Part shown: one piece after another, positions 51,106-59,368 of the stretch
Position numbering within the stretch: the stretch's first letter is position 1
How the letters are laid out: each line of letters opens with the position of its first letter
Source: Defluviitaleaceae bacterium
GTDB lineage: Bacteria; Bacillota; Clostridia; Lachnospirales; WQUN01
Length of the DNA stretch: 64,000 nt
Assembly: GCA_009780585.1 (NCBI GenBank)
Contig: WQZS01000001.1
Span: forward strand, 270,705-334,704
Direction of reading: 5' to 3'
Program-made: the position numbers and the translations under genes
The notes under the pieces: model-generated
The model's database searches: none
What the model saw: the letters and a program-made list of their open reading frames with translations, nothing else
What the model was told of the DNA's origin: nothing

Positions 51106-51352
51106 CCGCCCCTCGGATAGCAGCCGAGCGGGGTACGGCTTAATAAGCCCGCCTTGCGCAAAAAGGGTGATTTCGGCGAACGGCGGGCTTACGTGAACCC
51201 GTTGGGTTTGTAAGCGGGCTACATGAACACAAAAACCCCCGTAAACCCAAGCGTCAAAACCAACGTGTTCACTTAGCCCGACGGAGCCGAAATCACCCTT
51301 TTTACGCACAGCGAGCGTTTAAGCCGTACCCCGCTCGGCGGGGTTGGGTTCG
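51106..51352. repeat. Long palindromic element, copy B (plus orientation)
   Basis: Near-palindrome of about 245 bp. The outer arms carry GAGCGGGGTACGGCTTAA and AAAAAGGGTGATTTCGGC with inverted copies near 51286-51335. The core is CGGCGAACGG (51174-51183), GAACCCGTTGG, a loop with TTGTAAGCGGGCTA and AACCCAAGCGTCAA, GTGTTCACTT, and CGACGGAGCCG (51279-51289). The loop sequence is shared with copy A, but the outer arms are unrelated to those of A or C. Confidence 0.8.
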
Positions 51353-51388
51353 GTAAATTAACTTCACGCGAAAACGCGGATAAAACAT

Positions 51389-51417
51389 TTGACGCAAATA
51401 TTGATACGCTGTATAAT
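51389..51417 (+). promoter_or_regulatory. rplS promoter
   Basis: TTGACG (51389-51394) and TATAAT (51412-51417) are 17 bp apart, 39 bp before the rplS start. It is the strongest sigma-A-type promoter in the window. Confidence 0.8.
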
Positions 51418-51456
51418 TCGAATTCGCAAATGCAACCAATAAAGGAGATGGCTTCC

Positions 51457-51834
51457 ATGCACAGCATGATAAAGCAAATCGAAGGCGAGCAAATCAAGGC
51501 CGCACCGCCCGCGTTTAACGTCGGCGACACGGTGAAGGTACACGCCAAAATCGTGGAAGGCGCGAAGGAACGCGTCCAAGTATTCGAAGGCGTGGTGCTT
51601 AAGAAACGCCACGGCGGCCTGCGCGAAACATTTACGGTGCGCCGTATATCCTACGGCGTAGGTGTGGAAAAAACGTGGCCCCTGCACTCCCCCCGCGTGG
51701 AAAAAGTGGAAGTCGTACGCCGCGGCATCGTACGCCGCGCGAAGCTGTTCTACCTGCGCGACCGCGTGGGTAAGGCCGCCAAAGTAAAAGAGGCCATCTA
51801 CCAAAAGCCGAAAAAAACCGTAGAAAATGCTTAA
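51457..51834 (+). CDS. rplS: 50S ribosomal protein L19
   Basis: A 125-residue ribosomal protein at the 30S-50S interface. [47 protein letters not shown] and [20 protein letters not shown] C-terminal sequence (here [16 protein letters not shown]) are fully conserved. AAGGAGA lies 12 bases before the ATG. The next two genes overlap it in series, the usual rplS-lepB-rbgA order in Firmicutes. Confidence 0.97.
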   Translation: MHSMIKQIEGEQIKAAPPAFNVGDTVKVHAKIVEGAKERVQVFEGVVLKKRHGGLRETFTVRRISYGVGVEKTWPLHSPRVEKVEVVRRGIVRRAKLFYLRDRVGKAAKVKEAIYQKPKKTVENA

Positions 51835-52372
51835 AAATCGAATCGCCAACCCTTATGTGCGCAGCCTGATCGAATGGCTCGTCGCGATCGGGTTGGCGGT
51901 TTTATTTTTCCTGGTAGCGCGCAACTTCCTGTTCCGTACGGCGCACGTTGACGGCAATTCCATGGAGCCGACGCTCTCGAACGGCGATATGCTGGTACTC
52001 AACCGCGCGGGATGGTTAATTACCGGCCCGCGGGTGAACGATATCGTCGCCTTCCCCTACCGCATGAACCCGTCGGAAAACTTTATCAAGCGCGTAATCG
52101 CGTTACCCGGCGACACGGTGGATATCCTCGACGGCTCGTTTTACGTAAACGGCGTACGCCTTGACGACGATTTCTCCCATGAGCGCATCGCCGACCGATG
52201 GGACGCGGATTTTCCCGTGACCGTGCCCGAGGGTGCGGTTTTCGTATTGGGTGATAACCGCAACGGCTCGAAGGACAGCCGCTTCTCCTCCGTGGGGAAT
52301 GTCCCTATCTCCGATATCGTGGGGCGCGTATGGATACGCGTATGGCCGGCGGGAGGTTTCGGCCGGCCGTGA
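51827..52372 (+). CDS. lepB: Signal peptidase I
   Basis: A 181-residue membrane protease that removes signal peptides. An N-terminal transmembrane helix (about 18-38) precedes the catalytic Ser in [10 protein letters not shown] (about residue 46), the catalytic Lys in [11 protein letters not shown] (about 88), and the box [15 protein letters not shown]. It overlaps the end of rplS by 8 bp. Confidence 0.95.
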   Translation: MLKNRIANPYVRSLIEWLVAIGLAVLFFLVARNFLFRTAHVDGNSMEPTLSNGDMLVLNRAGWLITGPRVNDIVAFPYRMNPSENFIKRVIALPGDTVDILDGSFYVNGVRLDDDFSHERIADRWDADFPVTVPEGAVFVLGDNRNGSKDSRFSSVGNVPISDIVGRVWIRVWPAGGFGRP

Positions 52373-53280
52373 CCGTACAATGGTACCCCGGCCACATGAC
52401 CAAAACCCGCCGCATGATGGAAGCGCACATGAAGCTCGTGGACCTCGTTATCGAACTGTTGGACGCGCGCGTCCCCCTCAGCAGTAAAAACCCCGACCTG
52501 GAAACGCTGACGAAGAACAAACCGCGCCTGATCATACTGACAAAGGCCGACATGGCCGACGCAAAACAAACGGCCCGATGGGAGGATCATTTCCGCCGAT
52601 CGGGCTTTTTTACATTGGCATTGGACCTAAAAGCGGGCAAGCAAAAAAACATGACCGCCCGCGTAACGGCCCTCGTGCAGCAAATCATGGCCGAAAAGCT
52701 CGAATCAAAGCGTAAAAAAGGCCGCTTGTCCGCGCCCATACGCGCGATGGTCGCGGGTATCCCCAATGTGGGCAAATCAACGTTCATTAACCTGCTCGCG
52801 GGGAAGGCCGTGACGGCGACGGCGGATAAACCGGGCGTGACGCGCGGGCGGCAATGGATTAATGTGCGGACGGCGCATAAACAAACGCCGGGCAAATTGG
52901 GGGATATCCCCTTCGCGGGGTTTGATTTGATGGACACCCCCGGCGTGTTGTGGCCCAAATTTGAAGACCCGGATGTGGGCTTGCGCTTGGCCGTTACGGG
53001 GGCGGTTTCGGATTTGATCCTCGACAGGATTACGCTGGCGGAGCATTTGATCATGATGCTGGGGGATGCCGCGCCGGAAGCGATTAACGCCCGTTACCGC
53101 TTACCCGCCGCGGATGAATCGGTGAATACTAAAAACCCCCGCGATATCCTCACGGGAGTCGGGGAGGCGCGGGGCTTTAAAATGAAAGGCGGCGCGATCG
53201 ACCTCGAACGCACCGCCATTATGCTGTTGGATGAATTCCGCGGGGGTAAGCTGGGGCGGATAACGTTGGAATTACCTTAG
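52369..53280 (+). CDS. rbgA: Ribosome biogenesis GTPase RbgA/YlqF
   Basis: A 303-residue circularly permuted GTPase needed for late 50S assembly. G4 (LTKADMAD) comes before G1 (GIPNVGKSTF) and G3 (MDTPGVLWP); VQWYPGHMTKTRRMM at the N-terminus is the family hallmark. The GTG start at 52369 overlaps the lepB stop by 4 bp (GTGA); an ATG at 52330 would overlap lepB by 43 bp and add 13 residues not seen in the family. Its neighbour rplS encodes a 50S protein. Confidence 0.93.
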   Translation: MTVQWYPGHMTKTRRMMEAHMKLVDLVIELLDARVPLSSKNPDLETLTKNKPRLIILTKADMADAKQTARWEDHFRRSGFFTLALDLKAGKQKNMTARVTALVQQIMAEKLESKRKKGRLSAPIRAMVAGIPNVGKSTFINLLAGKAVTATADKPGVTRGRQWINVRTAHKQTPGKLGDIPFAGFDLMDTPGVLWPKFEDPDVGLRLAVTGAVSDLILDRITLAEHLIMMLGDAAPEAINARYRLPAADESVNTKNPRDILTGVGEARGFKMKGGAIDLERTAIMLLDEFRGGKLGRITLELP

Positions 53281-53354
53281 GGTGTATTCCCGCAACCGCC
53301 AACACCCTAACCGTTAATAAACAAGTTTGTACATAATTTATCCATTAAACGTTA

Positions 53355-53978
53355 TTACGCCGATATCGCCGTAACCTTTTCCTGTATATAGGCGATGATA
53401 TGGTTGGCGGTGGCCGGGTCGCGGAAGGTGTGGAACACCACCTTTGAAAGGAGCTCCTCCAGGCCCTGCGTATCCTTCGCGTCGGCGTAAACGTCGGCCG
53501 CGAATTTGTAAGTATTCCGGAATTCCGAACCCAACGCGATGGCGTGATGCAGGATACGCAGGGCATCGGCGGGGTTTTCTTCTTTGATCAGGGCTTCGGC
53601 CCATTTGGTAAGGCACCGCAGATAGTCATTGAAGTTTTCCTCGTAATGCGCCAGGTATTCCAATTGCAAGCGGCCGTAACGTTTTTTAAGTTCGACGTTT
53701 GAAATCGGTTCGGTAAAGCGGATCATTTTGCGCTTGGCCGCGCGTTCCACTTTGTGGGGGTCACCTTCGGGCAGGGGCGGCAGCTCCTTAAAGTCGGCGG
53801 TAAAGAACAATTCCGGGTCGAGGGGTTGCTTGCGTACGCTGTTGGCTTCGTCCTCGTCGTGCAGGAAACGTTGCGTCATTTTCATTTGCTTTCTTCTCAT
53901 ACGAGCGGATTGTATGGCGACAAAAAAAATGGCCCAAAATAACAGGACAAAAAATACCGCCGTTATTTGCAACCACAT
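53355..53978 (-). CDS. Membrane-anchored TPR-like protein of unknown function
   Basis: A 207-residue protein. A single N-terminal transmembrane helix (about 3-24, LQITAVFFVLLFWAIFFVAI) is followed by a basic stretch and a helical domain (about 105-200) in which YLAHYEENFNDYLRCLTKWAEALIKE and NPADALRILHHAIALG look like TPR repeats. No specific family is recognised. AAGGTGG precedes the ATG at 53978; an earlier start would add a non-hydrophobic leader. It lies between rbgA (convergent) and a remnant ABC gene. Confidence 0.6.
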   Translation of the reverse strand: MWLQITAVFFVLLFWAIFFVAIQSARMRRKQMKMTQRFLHDEDEANSVRKQPLDPELFFTADFKELPPLPEGDPHKVERAAKRKMIRFTEPISNVELKKRYGRLQLEYLAHYEENFNDYLRCLTKWAEALIKEENPADALRILHHAIALGSEFRNTYKFAADVYADAKDTQGLEELLSKVVFHTFRDPATANHIIAYIQEKVTAISA

Positions 53979-54009
53979 GGGACCACCTTCTTTCGCATTG
54001 TGGGGTGGA

Positions 54010-54156
54010 TTATACCATATATTTATTATTCTGTAATCGGAACAACTCCGCATAACGGTGCTTGTTTTTTAATAATCCCGCTTGCGTGCCGTCCTCCAGC
54101 GGCCACTCGTTTTCCAATATCGGTATCTTGTCGGTGAAGGTCACATTGGGCTTCAT
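54010..54156 (-). pseudogene. C-terminal fragment of an ABC exporter ATPase
   Basis: A 48-codon frame starts 2 bp after the TolC-like stop. ILENEWPLEDGTQAGLL and HRYAELFRLQ match the very end of exporter ATPases (the segment after the switch histidine, usually GTHEELL then YAELYRLQ), with no Walker or signature motifs. It is best read as the tail of a deleted ABC ATPase that once followed the efflux genes. Translation is possible but would give no active protein. Confidence 0.65.
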
Positions 54157-54158
54157 GC

Positions 54159-55238
54159 TTACGGATTAAACAGCGAAAACTCGGCAAGCCACAATTGGTA
54201 CGTAATATTTTGCAAGGCCAATTCCCTGCTTAGGATAACGAACCGCGCGTTGTCCACCTCGAATTGCGTTACGCGGCCCAATTGGAATTGCCTTTGCGCG
54301 GTTTCCCATTCATGCATCGCCCGCTCCAGCTCCGACACGGCGGCGTCTTTTTGCGCACGGAGTTGGATGATGCCGTTATACGAAGCGCGTATGGCCGCTT
54401 CCATGGCGCATACGGCGTTGTCCCGTTCCCGTACGGCGCGGTTGTGCGCGCCGGTTAATGCGGTCAACGTTTCCTGCCGTGCGTCGTCCCCGTGGGTTGC
54501 GCTGTATAATTCCCTTTCGTCCCTGCGCCTGTCGATATTGATTTGCAATTGCCGTATCGACGGGGCCTGCGGGACCGCCGCGGATATATACCGTTCCAAA
54601 TCCTCGGGCAAATCGCTTGACCCTGTTTCAAACGTGATTTCGATTTCGCGGTTAAGGGGTTGGTGCAATAGAAGGTTTAACGCTTGCCGTTGGTTGGACG
54701 CCGTAACGCGCAAATGCTCCAACTCCATGCGTTGTTGCGACAATCCTTGCTCGGCGGCGTACAGGTCATTGGCACTCGCCAGACCGAAGCGGCGGAGGAT
54801 CACGGTGCGGCGCAAGCGTTCCTCGCTTAGGGTTAAGCGTTCCTCCGCGATGGCGATGTTGTTGGCCGTGACCCGATCATTTACTAAAGCGCCGCGTAAG
54901 GAACGTTCGATACCAACCATCGTAATATCCCGATTTAATTGCAAGAACAGGATTTGCCGCTCCAACTCCGTTATTTGCCGCTGATAAACGTTCCGTAAAT
55001 TATCCGGCCAATTTGACCATGATGATTCTTGCAGCATTTCCATTAATTCGTTGAGCTCGTCCCTGACGGCGGCGATTTGCGCGTCAACGCTCCTTACCGC
55101 CAGCGCGTTTTCGTTTTCCTGCGCAAGTGCCAATGCCTGCCGGTATGACAGGGCTTCCTGCCCGTATATAACGGTATGGAATAAAACAAAGGATGAACAC
55201 AGCAAAACGCAAAACGCTAATCCCTTTTTAATACCCAT
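54159..55238 (-). CDS. TolC-family protein
   Basis: A 359-residue exported protein with a signal peptide (residues 1-25) and long coiled-coil helices (about 30-200 and 230-355; LSYRQALALAQENENALAVR, ALNLLLHQPLNREI, ALQNITYQLWLAEFSLFNP). This is the outer-membrane-efflux-like fold seen in TolC proteins and in their wall-associated Firmicute homologues. GGGAGGGG lies 5 bases before the ATG at 55238. It overlaps the MacB-like gene by 22 bp and follows the HlyD adaptor, forming a tripartite set. Confidence 0.8.
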   Translation of the reverse strand: MGIKKGLAFCVLLCSSFVLFHTVIYGQEALSYRQALALAQENENALAVRSVDAQIAAVRDELNELMEMLQESSWSNWPDNLRNVYQRQITELERQILFLQLNRDITMVGIERSLRGALVNDRVTANNIAIAEERLTLSEERLRRTVILRRFGLASANDLYAAEQGLSQQRMELEHLRVTASNQRQALNLLLHQPLNREIEITFETGSSDLPEDLERYISAAVPQAPSIRQLQINIDRRRDERELYSATHGDDARQETLTALTGAHNRAVRERDNAVCAMEAAIRASYNGIIQLRAQKDAAVSELERAMHEWETAQRQFQLGRVTQFEVDNARFVILSRELALQNITYQLWLAEFSLFNP

Positions 55239-56188
55239 TTTGCCCCTCCCAGTACGATGTTGAACAAAGCGGCCGACCCTGCGATCCACGCGTAGTTGGC
55301 ATAACGGTTCAACTCACTCAGCCGCCGCATCCCGTAGGACAGATAAACCTCCGGCGGCAACATCCCCGTATTCGTTACGGATAGTTCATTTAACATAAGC
55401 AGTATATCATTAACGTTAACGATTATAAAAAAGCATAAAAGCAGGAATATTCCGGTACATATACCCAAATAAACCCATCGTTTGCCCTTGAAGTATTTAT
55501 ATACAAACGCGGCGGCGGCGGCCAACGCGCACACCCACACCATACACAGTAATATCCGGTTACGCGCCGCGATGCTTTCGGTATACAGGTTGATATCCAC
55601 GATGGCGTAATCGACCGGATTCCGGTACAAGTGCCTGCCGATCATCGTCCGCGTATCGACGGAGGCATCCAATACGTTGTAATCGTGCACGTGCACGTAC
55701 AACGCCGTAACGGGCGGACTACCGGCCGCGTCGGCGTGCGGCATCCATATAAGGTTCGCCGAATCCGCGCGTACCCGTCCCTGACGGACAACGCCGCTTA
55801 CCTGAAAGAATCTGTTATCCACTTCCATGAATAACCCGACGGCATCGGTATTGCCGAACCGTTGCCACGCTAACGCTTCGTTGATAACGAAGCCCTGCCC
55901 CCCATGCAGGAAGTCCATGTGGTGCAGCCCGAAATAAAAATCCCCCGTATAGAATACCGCCGCCGAATCGGCCGTTCCGCGGCTTTCCGAAACGATCGTA
56001 TACCCGGGGAAGGCGACGCGCAAATTGTCCAAATCGTCAGCCGAAAAATAGAAACGGCTTTCGTTAAGCATAGGCGCGATAAAGATTACGTCCCGCTTGA
56101 AATGCCGCCCCGATAAAACATGCAAAACCATCCCCGCAGCCAATGCGGCGATTAGGATCAACGCATTGACCGTTATTATTAATTTCAC
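55217..56188 (-). CDS. MacB-like periplasmic-core membrane protein
   Basis: A 323-residue protein. An N-terminal transmembrane helix (about 5-25) precedes an extracytoplasmic domain of about 175 residues with MacB_PCD-like features (LDNLRVAFPGYTIVSESRG, GGQGFVINEALAWQRFGNTDAVGLF, VSGVVRQGRV). Three further helices follow (about 215-310). The usual FtsX/MacB layout has four helices, which fits. It has no ATPase domain. Overlap with HlyD (4 bp) and TolC (22 bp) puts it in the same operon, but no ATPase gene is there. Confidence 0.7.
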   Translation of the reverse strand: MKLIITVNALILIAALAAGMVLHVLSGRHFKRDVIFIAPMLNESRFYFSADDLDNLRVAFPGYTIVSESRGTADSAAVFYTGDFYFGLHHMDFLHGGQGFVINEALAWQRFGNTDAVGLFMEVDNRFFQVSGVVRQGRVRADSANLIWMPHADAAGSPPVTALYVHVHDYNVLDASVDTRTMIGRHLYRNPVDYAIVDINLYTESIAARNRILLCMVWVCALAAAAAFVYKYFKGKRWVYLGICTGIFLLLCFFIIVNVNDILLMLNELSVTNTGMLPPEVYLSYGMRRLSELNRYANYAWIAGSAALFNIVLGGAKWVLKRD

Positions 56189-57618
56189 GGGTCATTCACC
56201 AACCGTACGCGGTCCCCCGCGGCAACGGGTACGTTTGAGTTAACGATGACGACGAGCGGATCGTCCGACAACGCCGATCCCGCCCGCTCCGATATAGCCG
56301 CGTGCCGTGCATCGCGTATATTTGTTTGCACCATGACCTCACGTAAAAAATATTGGGTGCCGAAACGGGTCTCCTGCGCCTCCACATGCAGGATATAATA
56401 ACCCGTCGTTTCCTTCGTGCGCAGCGCGTTGATGGGGATGATATTAGGCATATTGGGGCTGCGCTCCCTAAAAGTGACCGTGGCCAATTCGCCGCCCCTC
56501 AAATCGGAACTTGAAAAATCGATTGTGGCGACATTGCGACCCCCCTGCGGTGTGATACGGCGGATGGTCCCGTCCACAGTCAGCGTACCGACGGTAACCT
56601 CCACCCGTTGGTTGGTCTTGATAAAATCCTGGCTTTGGGGATAGGAGGCTTCCAAGGTAAAGCGGTTGTTGCGTGTCGCCGCCGTCATTACGTGCATACC
56701 CTCTGCTACGTGGGAGCCCACATCCAACCCCGGCGAAATGTGCGTGATCAAGCGGTTGGTTGGCGTACCCAACTCAAACCGCACTTGGTAAACGCCGCCT
56801 TCCTCTATCCGCCCGGCCAGGGTTTCGATGCGTTTATCCGCACGTTCGCCATCCAATTCAAGCGCGCGTATTTGGAAATTAAGCTGCGCGATTATATTCT
56901 GTTGGTTGCGTATTTGCGTATCGCGGTTGCGCGAAGCGGTGACCAATGCTTCGTCGTAGTTTGCCAGGGCCTGTTCGTGCGCTTCGATCGCCTGTTCGCG
57001 CCGTTGGTTGATGTTCTCCCGCGCCTGTACCAATCGGAGCAGGTCGTTTTCACGGTCGATGATTTGTTGGCGGGGGATGATGCCCAGTCCGTACAATTCC
57101 TCCAATGTGGCGATGCTTTCCCGCACGGCTTCCGTATCGTTGGTATTGGCGGCCAGTTGCAAGTTGAATTCCAGCAGGTTGAGCGTGGGTATTGCGGGGG
57201 TGCCCGGCGCATCCGCCCGCAATGTATTCAATTGGCGCTGCGCGTTGGATAAATCGCTCTGCGTCCTTTCGATGTTGAGGTCGATGACACGCCGTTCGTG
57301 GTGCGCGGCGTCCAATTGGTCATACAGGGCGCGCATATCCGCGGTTATGGTAAACAGCACCGACCCGTGCAGGGTTGAAGTCCCCAATTCCAATATTTGC
57401 GTGATCCTGCCGCTTACGGGGGCGAATATCCGCTCCGTTTCAATCGGTGTTATCAACCCCTGCGACCTTACCTCGGGCGTTATGTTCCCCGATTGTATGA
57501 AAGCGACGGATACACGGGGCAGATGCATCTCCACCAGCGTCCGCGAAAAAAACGTGAGGAGCAAAAGCAATAGCGCGAACACGACCGTCACCTTGTTTAA
57601 TATTTTTTTGTATCCCAT
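56185..57618 (-). CDS. HlyD/RND-type membrane-fusion adaptor
   Basis: A 477-residue protein with an N-terminal transmembrane anchor (about 8-28), a lipoyl-like half (ERIFAPVSGRI then TLHGSVLFTI), a long coiled-coil hairpin (about 95-260; QNIIAQLNFQIRALELDGER) and a beta-barrel domain (about 320-460). Such adaptors link an inner-membrane transporter to a TolC-type channel or wall component. It starts 9 bp after the sugar permease gene and overlaps the MacB-like gene by 4 bp. Confidence 0.82.
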   Translation of the reverse strand: MGYKKILNKVTVVFALLLLLLTFFSRTLVEMHLPRVSVAFIQSGNITPEVRSQGLITPIETERIFAPVSGRITQILELGTSTLHGSVLFTITADMRALYDQLDAAHHERRVIDLNIERTQSDLSNAQRQLNTLRADAPGTPAIPTLNLLEFNLQLAANTNDTEAVRESIATLEELYGLGIIPRQQIIDRENDLLRLVQARENINQRREQAIEAHEQALANYDEALVTASRNRDTQIRNQQNIIAQLNFQIRALELDGERADKRIETLAGRIEEGGVYQVRFELGTPTNRLITHISPGLDVGSHVAEGMHVMTAATRNNRFTLEASYPQSQDFIKTNQRVEVTVGTLTVDGTIRRITPQGGRNVATIDFSSSDLRGGELATVTFRERSPNMPNIIPINALRTKETTGYYILHVEAQETRFGTQYFLREVMVQTNIRDARHAAISERAGSALSDDPLVVIVNSNVPVAAGDRVRLVNDP

Positions 57619-57627
57619 ACCGTCCTC

Positions 57628-58500
57628 CTATTTTAACCCCGACATCCTCATACCGCTAATCAATTGCTCCTGCCCGTGCAAAAACACCAATAACGCGGGC
57701 AGCATATAAAAGAACGAAGCCGCGAACACGATCTCGAAGTTACCCGTCAAGCGCGACAGGTAAACGCTGAGCGGCATCATCGCGGGGTTGGTGATAAACA
57801 CGATGGCTTGGTCCACCACGTTCCAATAATCGATGAATACCAACAACGCCAACGCCGCGATCGCGGGCTTTAACAACGGCACGACGATCGACGCCAATAT
57901 ACGCAGTTGTCCGGCCCCGTCGATCTTGGCCGCCTCAATGAACTCCACGGGCAATGTCTTGATAAACTGCCGCAGCAGGAACACCCCGAACGGCGCGAAC
58001 ATCGCGGGCAGGATCACCGCCAGTACCGATTCGTCAATCCCCAAGTGCCGCGCAATGACGAACTGGGGCACCAGGATAACGGGCAAAGGCATGAGCATGA
58101 CGACCAAGTACACAAAAAACAGCTTCTCCTTATGCCGCCACTTGCAAAATTCAAAGGCATACGCCGCGGGCACGCAAACGACGATTTGCCCAAGCACCGC
58201 CGGTAAGGTGATCAATACCGAATTCCAAAGCGAGTCCATATACCGCACATCGCGGAACAGCGAGCCGAACTGCGCAAGCGAAAACCAATCCGGCACCAGC
58301 GTCATGCGTACGAAATTGATCCGCGGCAGGAACTCGAGCCGAAAGAAGGAATTGGCGGGCATTATACCCATGGAATAACGGTTGGCGATCTCGAACCCCG
58401 TCATGAACGAATTGGTTACCGTCACCAAGATAGGCAACGCGAACAGCACGGCCATGATGCCCGCCGTAAAAATGACCGCCCCGCCCCGCACCCTTTTCAT
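57628..58500 (-). CDS. ABC sugar permease, MalG/LplC type
   Basis: A 290-residue permease with six helices. The EAA loop, in the segment EFIEAAKIDGAGQLRILASIVVPLLKPA (near residue 195), is the docking site for the ATPase. The ATG at 58500 overlaps the upstream permease stop by 4 bp (ATGA). Together with the MalF-type permease it should form the channel of a CUT1 carbohydrate importer. No matching MsmK-type ATPase gene is in the window; a shared one elsewhere is common. Confidence 0.9.
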   Translation of the reverse strand: MKRVRGGAVIFTAGIMAVLFALPILVTVTNSFMTGFEIANRYSMGIMPANSFFRLEFLPRINFVRMTLVPDWFSLAQFGSLFRDVRYMDSLWNSVLITLPAVLGQIVVCVPAAYAFEFCKWRHKEKLFFVYLVVMLMPLPVILVPQFVIARHLGIDESVLAVILPAMFAPFGVFLLRQFIKTLPVEFIEAAKIDGAGQLRILASIVVPLLKPAIAALALLVFIDYWNVVDQAIVFITNPAMMPLSVYLSRLTGNFEIVFAASFFYMLPALLVFLHGQEQLISGMRMSGLK

Positions 58501-59366
58501 ATGTATGTCTGCCGCTGCTGCAGCCAATACATGCCCAGCACCAATATAAAGATAAACCCGAATGTGAAGAACGAAGCCGATGCCATCAACTGATAATTAA
58601 GGTTGGCGAATTGGTTATTTAAGAAATGCTGCAACAAATAAATCGAATGGTTGGGATGCGTACCCGTCAGCAAATAAATCTCCCTAAAAACCTTAAACGA
58701 ATTGACCACGGACAGGATAAAAACCAACAAAAACGTCGGCCCCAGGTATGTAAGCGTAACGATGCGGAATTGCCTCAGCTTGCCCGCGCCCTCGATGGAG
58801 GCGTATTCGTAATAATCCTTGGGTATGAAGTCAAGCCCCGCTTGGAAAAGGATCATGTTAAAACCGGCGTTCTTCCAAATGAATATACCGATGACGAACC
58901 ACAAGGCATGGGGGGAGTTGAGCCAATCCGTGGGCATGGCCGTACCGTCATACGTGAAGAACATCCGGTTGATCATGCCGTTGACGGAAATCAACGCCCG
59001 CCAAAAGAACACCATCGACCCCGAAGGGATGACCAGCGGCAAAAGGAAAAAGACCATCAACAAACGCCGCGCGCGCGGGCTGACGGGCCGCACCAATAAC
59101 GCCAGCAAAAGCGCCAACGCCATAATCAAGGGGATACTGACCCCCATAAAGGTAAGGGTATTGCGCATGGCCAATTGGAAGGCGAGGTTGTTCCACGTAT
59201 TAACCAGATTATTAATCCCCACGAACTGCCGCGAAACGACGTTGTCAACAGATGCGTAGAACATGGAGATACCGAAAGGCACAAGGAAGAACAAAGCCAA
59301 CCCCGCGAGGCTGGGCAACAGAAGCAGGTAGATGGCATTTTCGTGGTTGAATATACGCCTGACCAT
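58497..59366 (-). CDS. ABC sugar permease, MalF/UgpA type
   Basis: A 289-residue permease with six helices. The EAA loop is YEYASIEGAGKLRQFRIVTLTYLGP (near residue 190). FFLVPFGISMFYASVDN near the start and an extended C-terminal helix are typical of CUT1 importers for oligosaccharides. It starts 3 bp after the solute-binding protein gene and overlaps the next permease gene by 4 bp. Confidence 0.9.
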   Translation of the reverse strand: MVRRIFNHENAIYLLLLPSLAGLALFFLVPFGISMFYASVDNVVSRQFVGINNLVNTWNNLAFQLAMRNTLTFMGVSIPLIMALALLLALLVRPVSPRARRLLMVFFLLPLVIPSGSMVFFWRALISVNGMINRMFFTYDGTAMPTDWLNSPHALWFVIGIFIWKNAGFNMILFQAGLDFIPKDYYEYASIEGAGKLRQFRIVTLTYLGPTFLLVFILSVVNSFKVFREIYLLTGTHPNHSIYLLQHFLNNQFANLNYQLMASASFFTFGFIFILVLGMYWLQQRQTYI

Positions 59367-59368
59367 AA

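Noticed and set aside
50826..51352. CRISPR array
   Set aside because: The repeats are long palindromes with few copies and no regular spacers; no cas genes are in the window.
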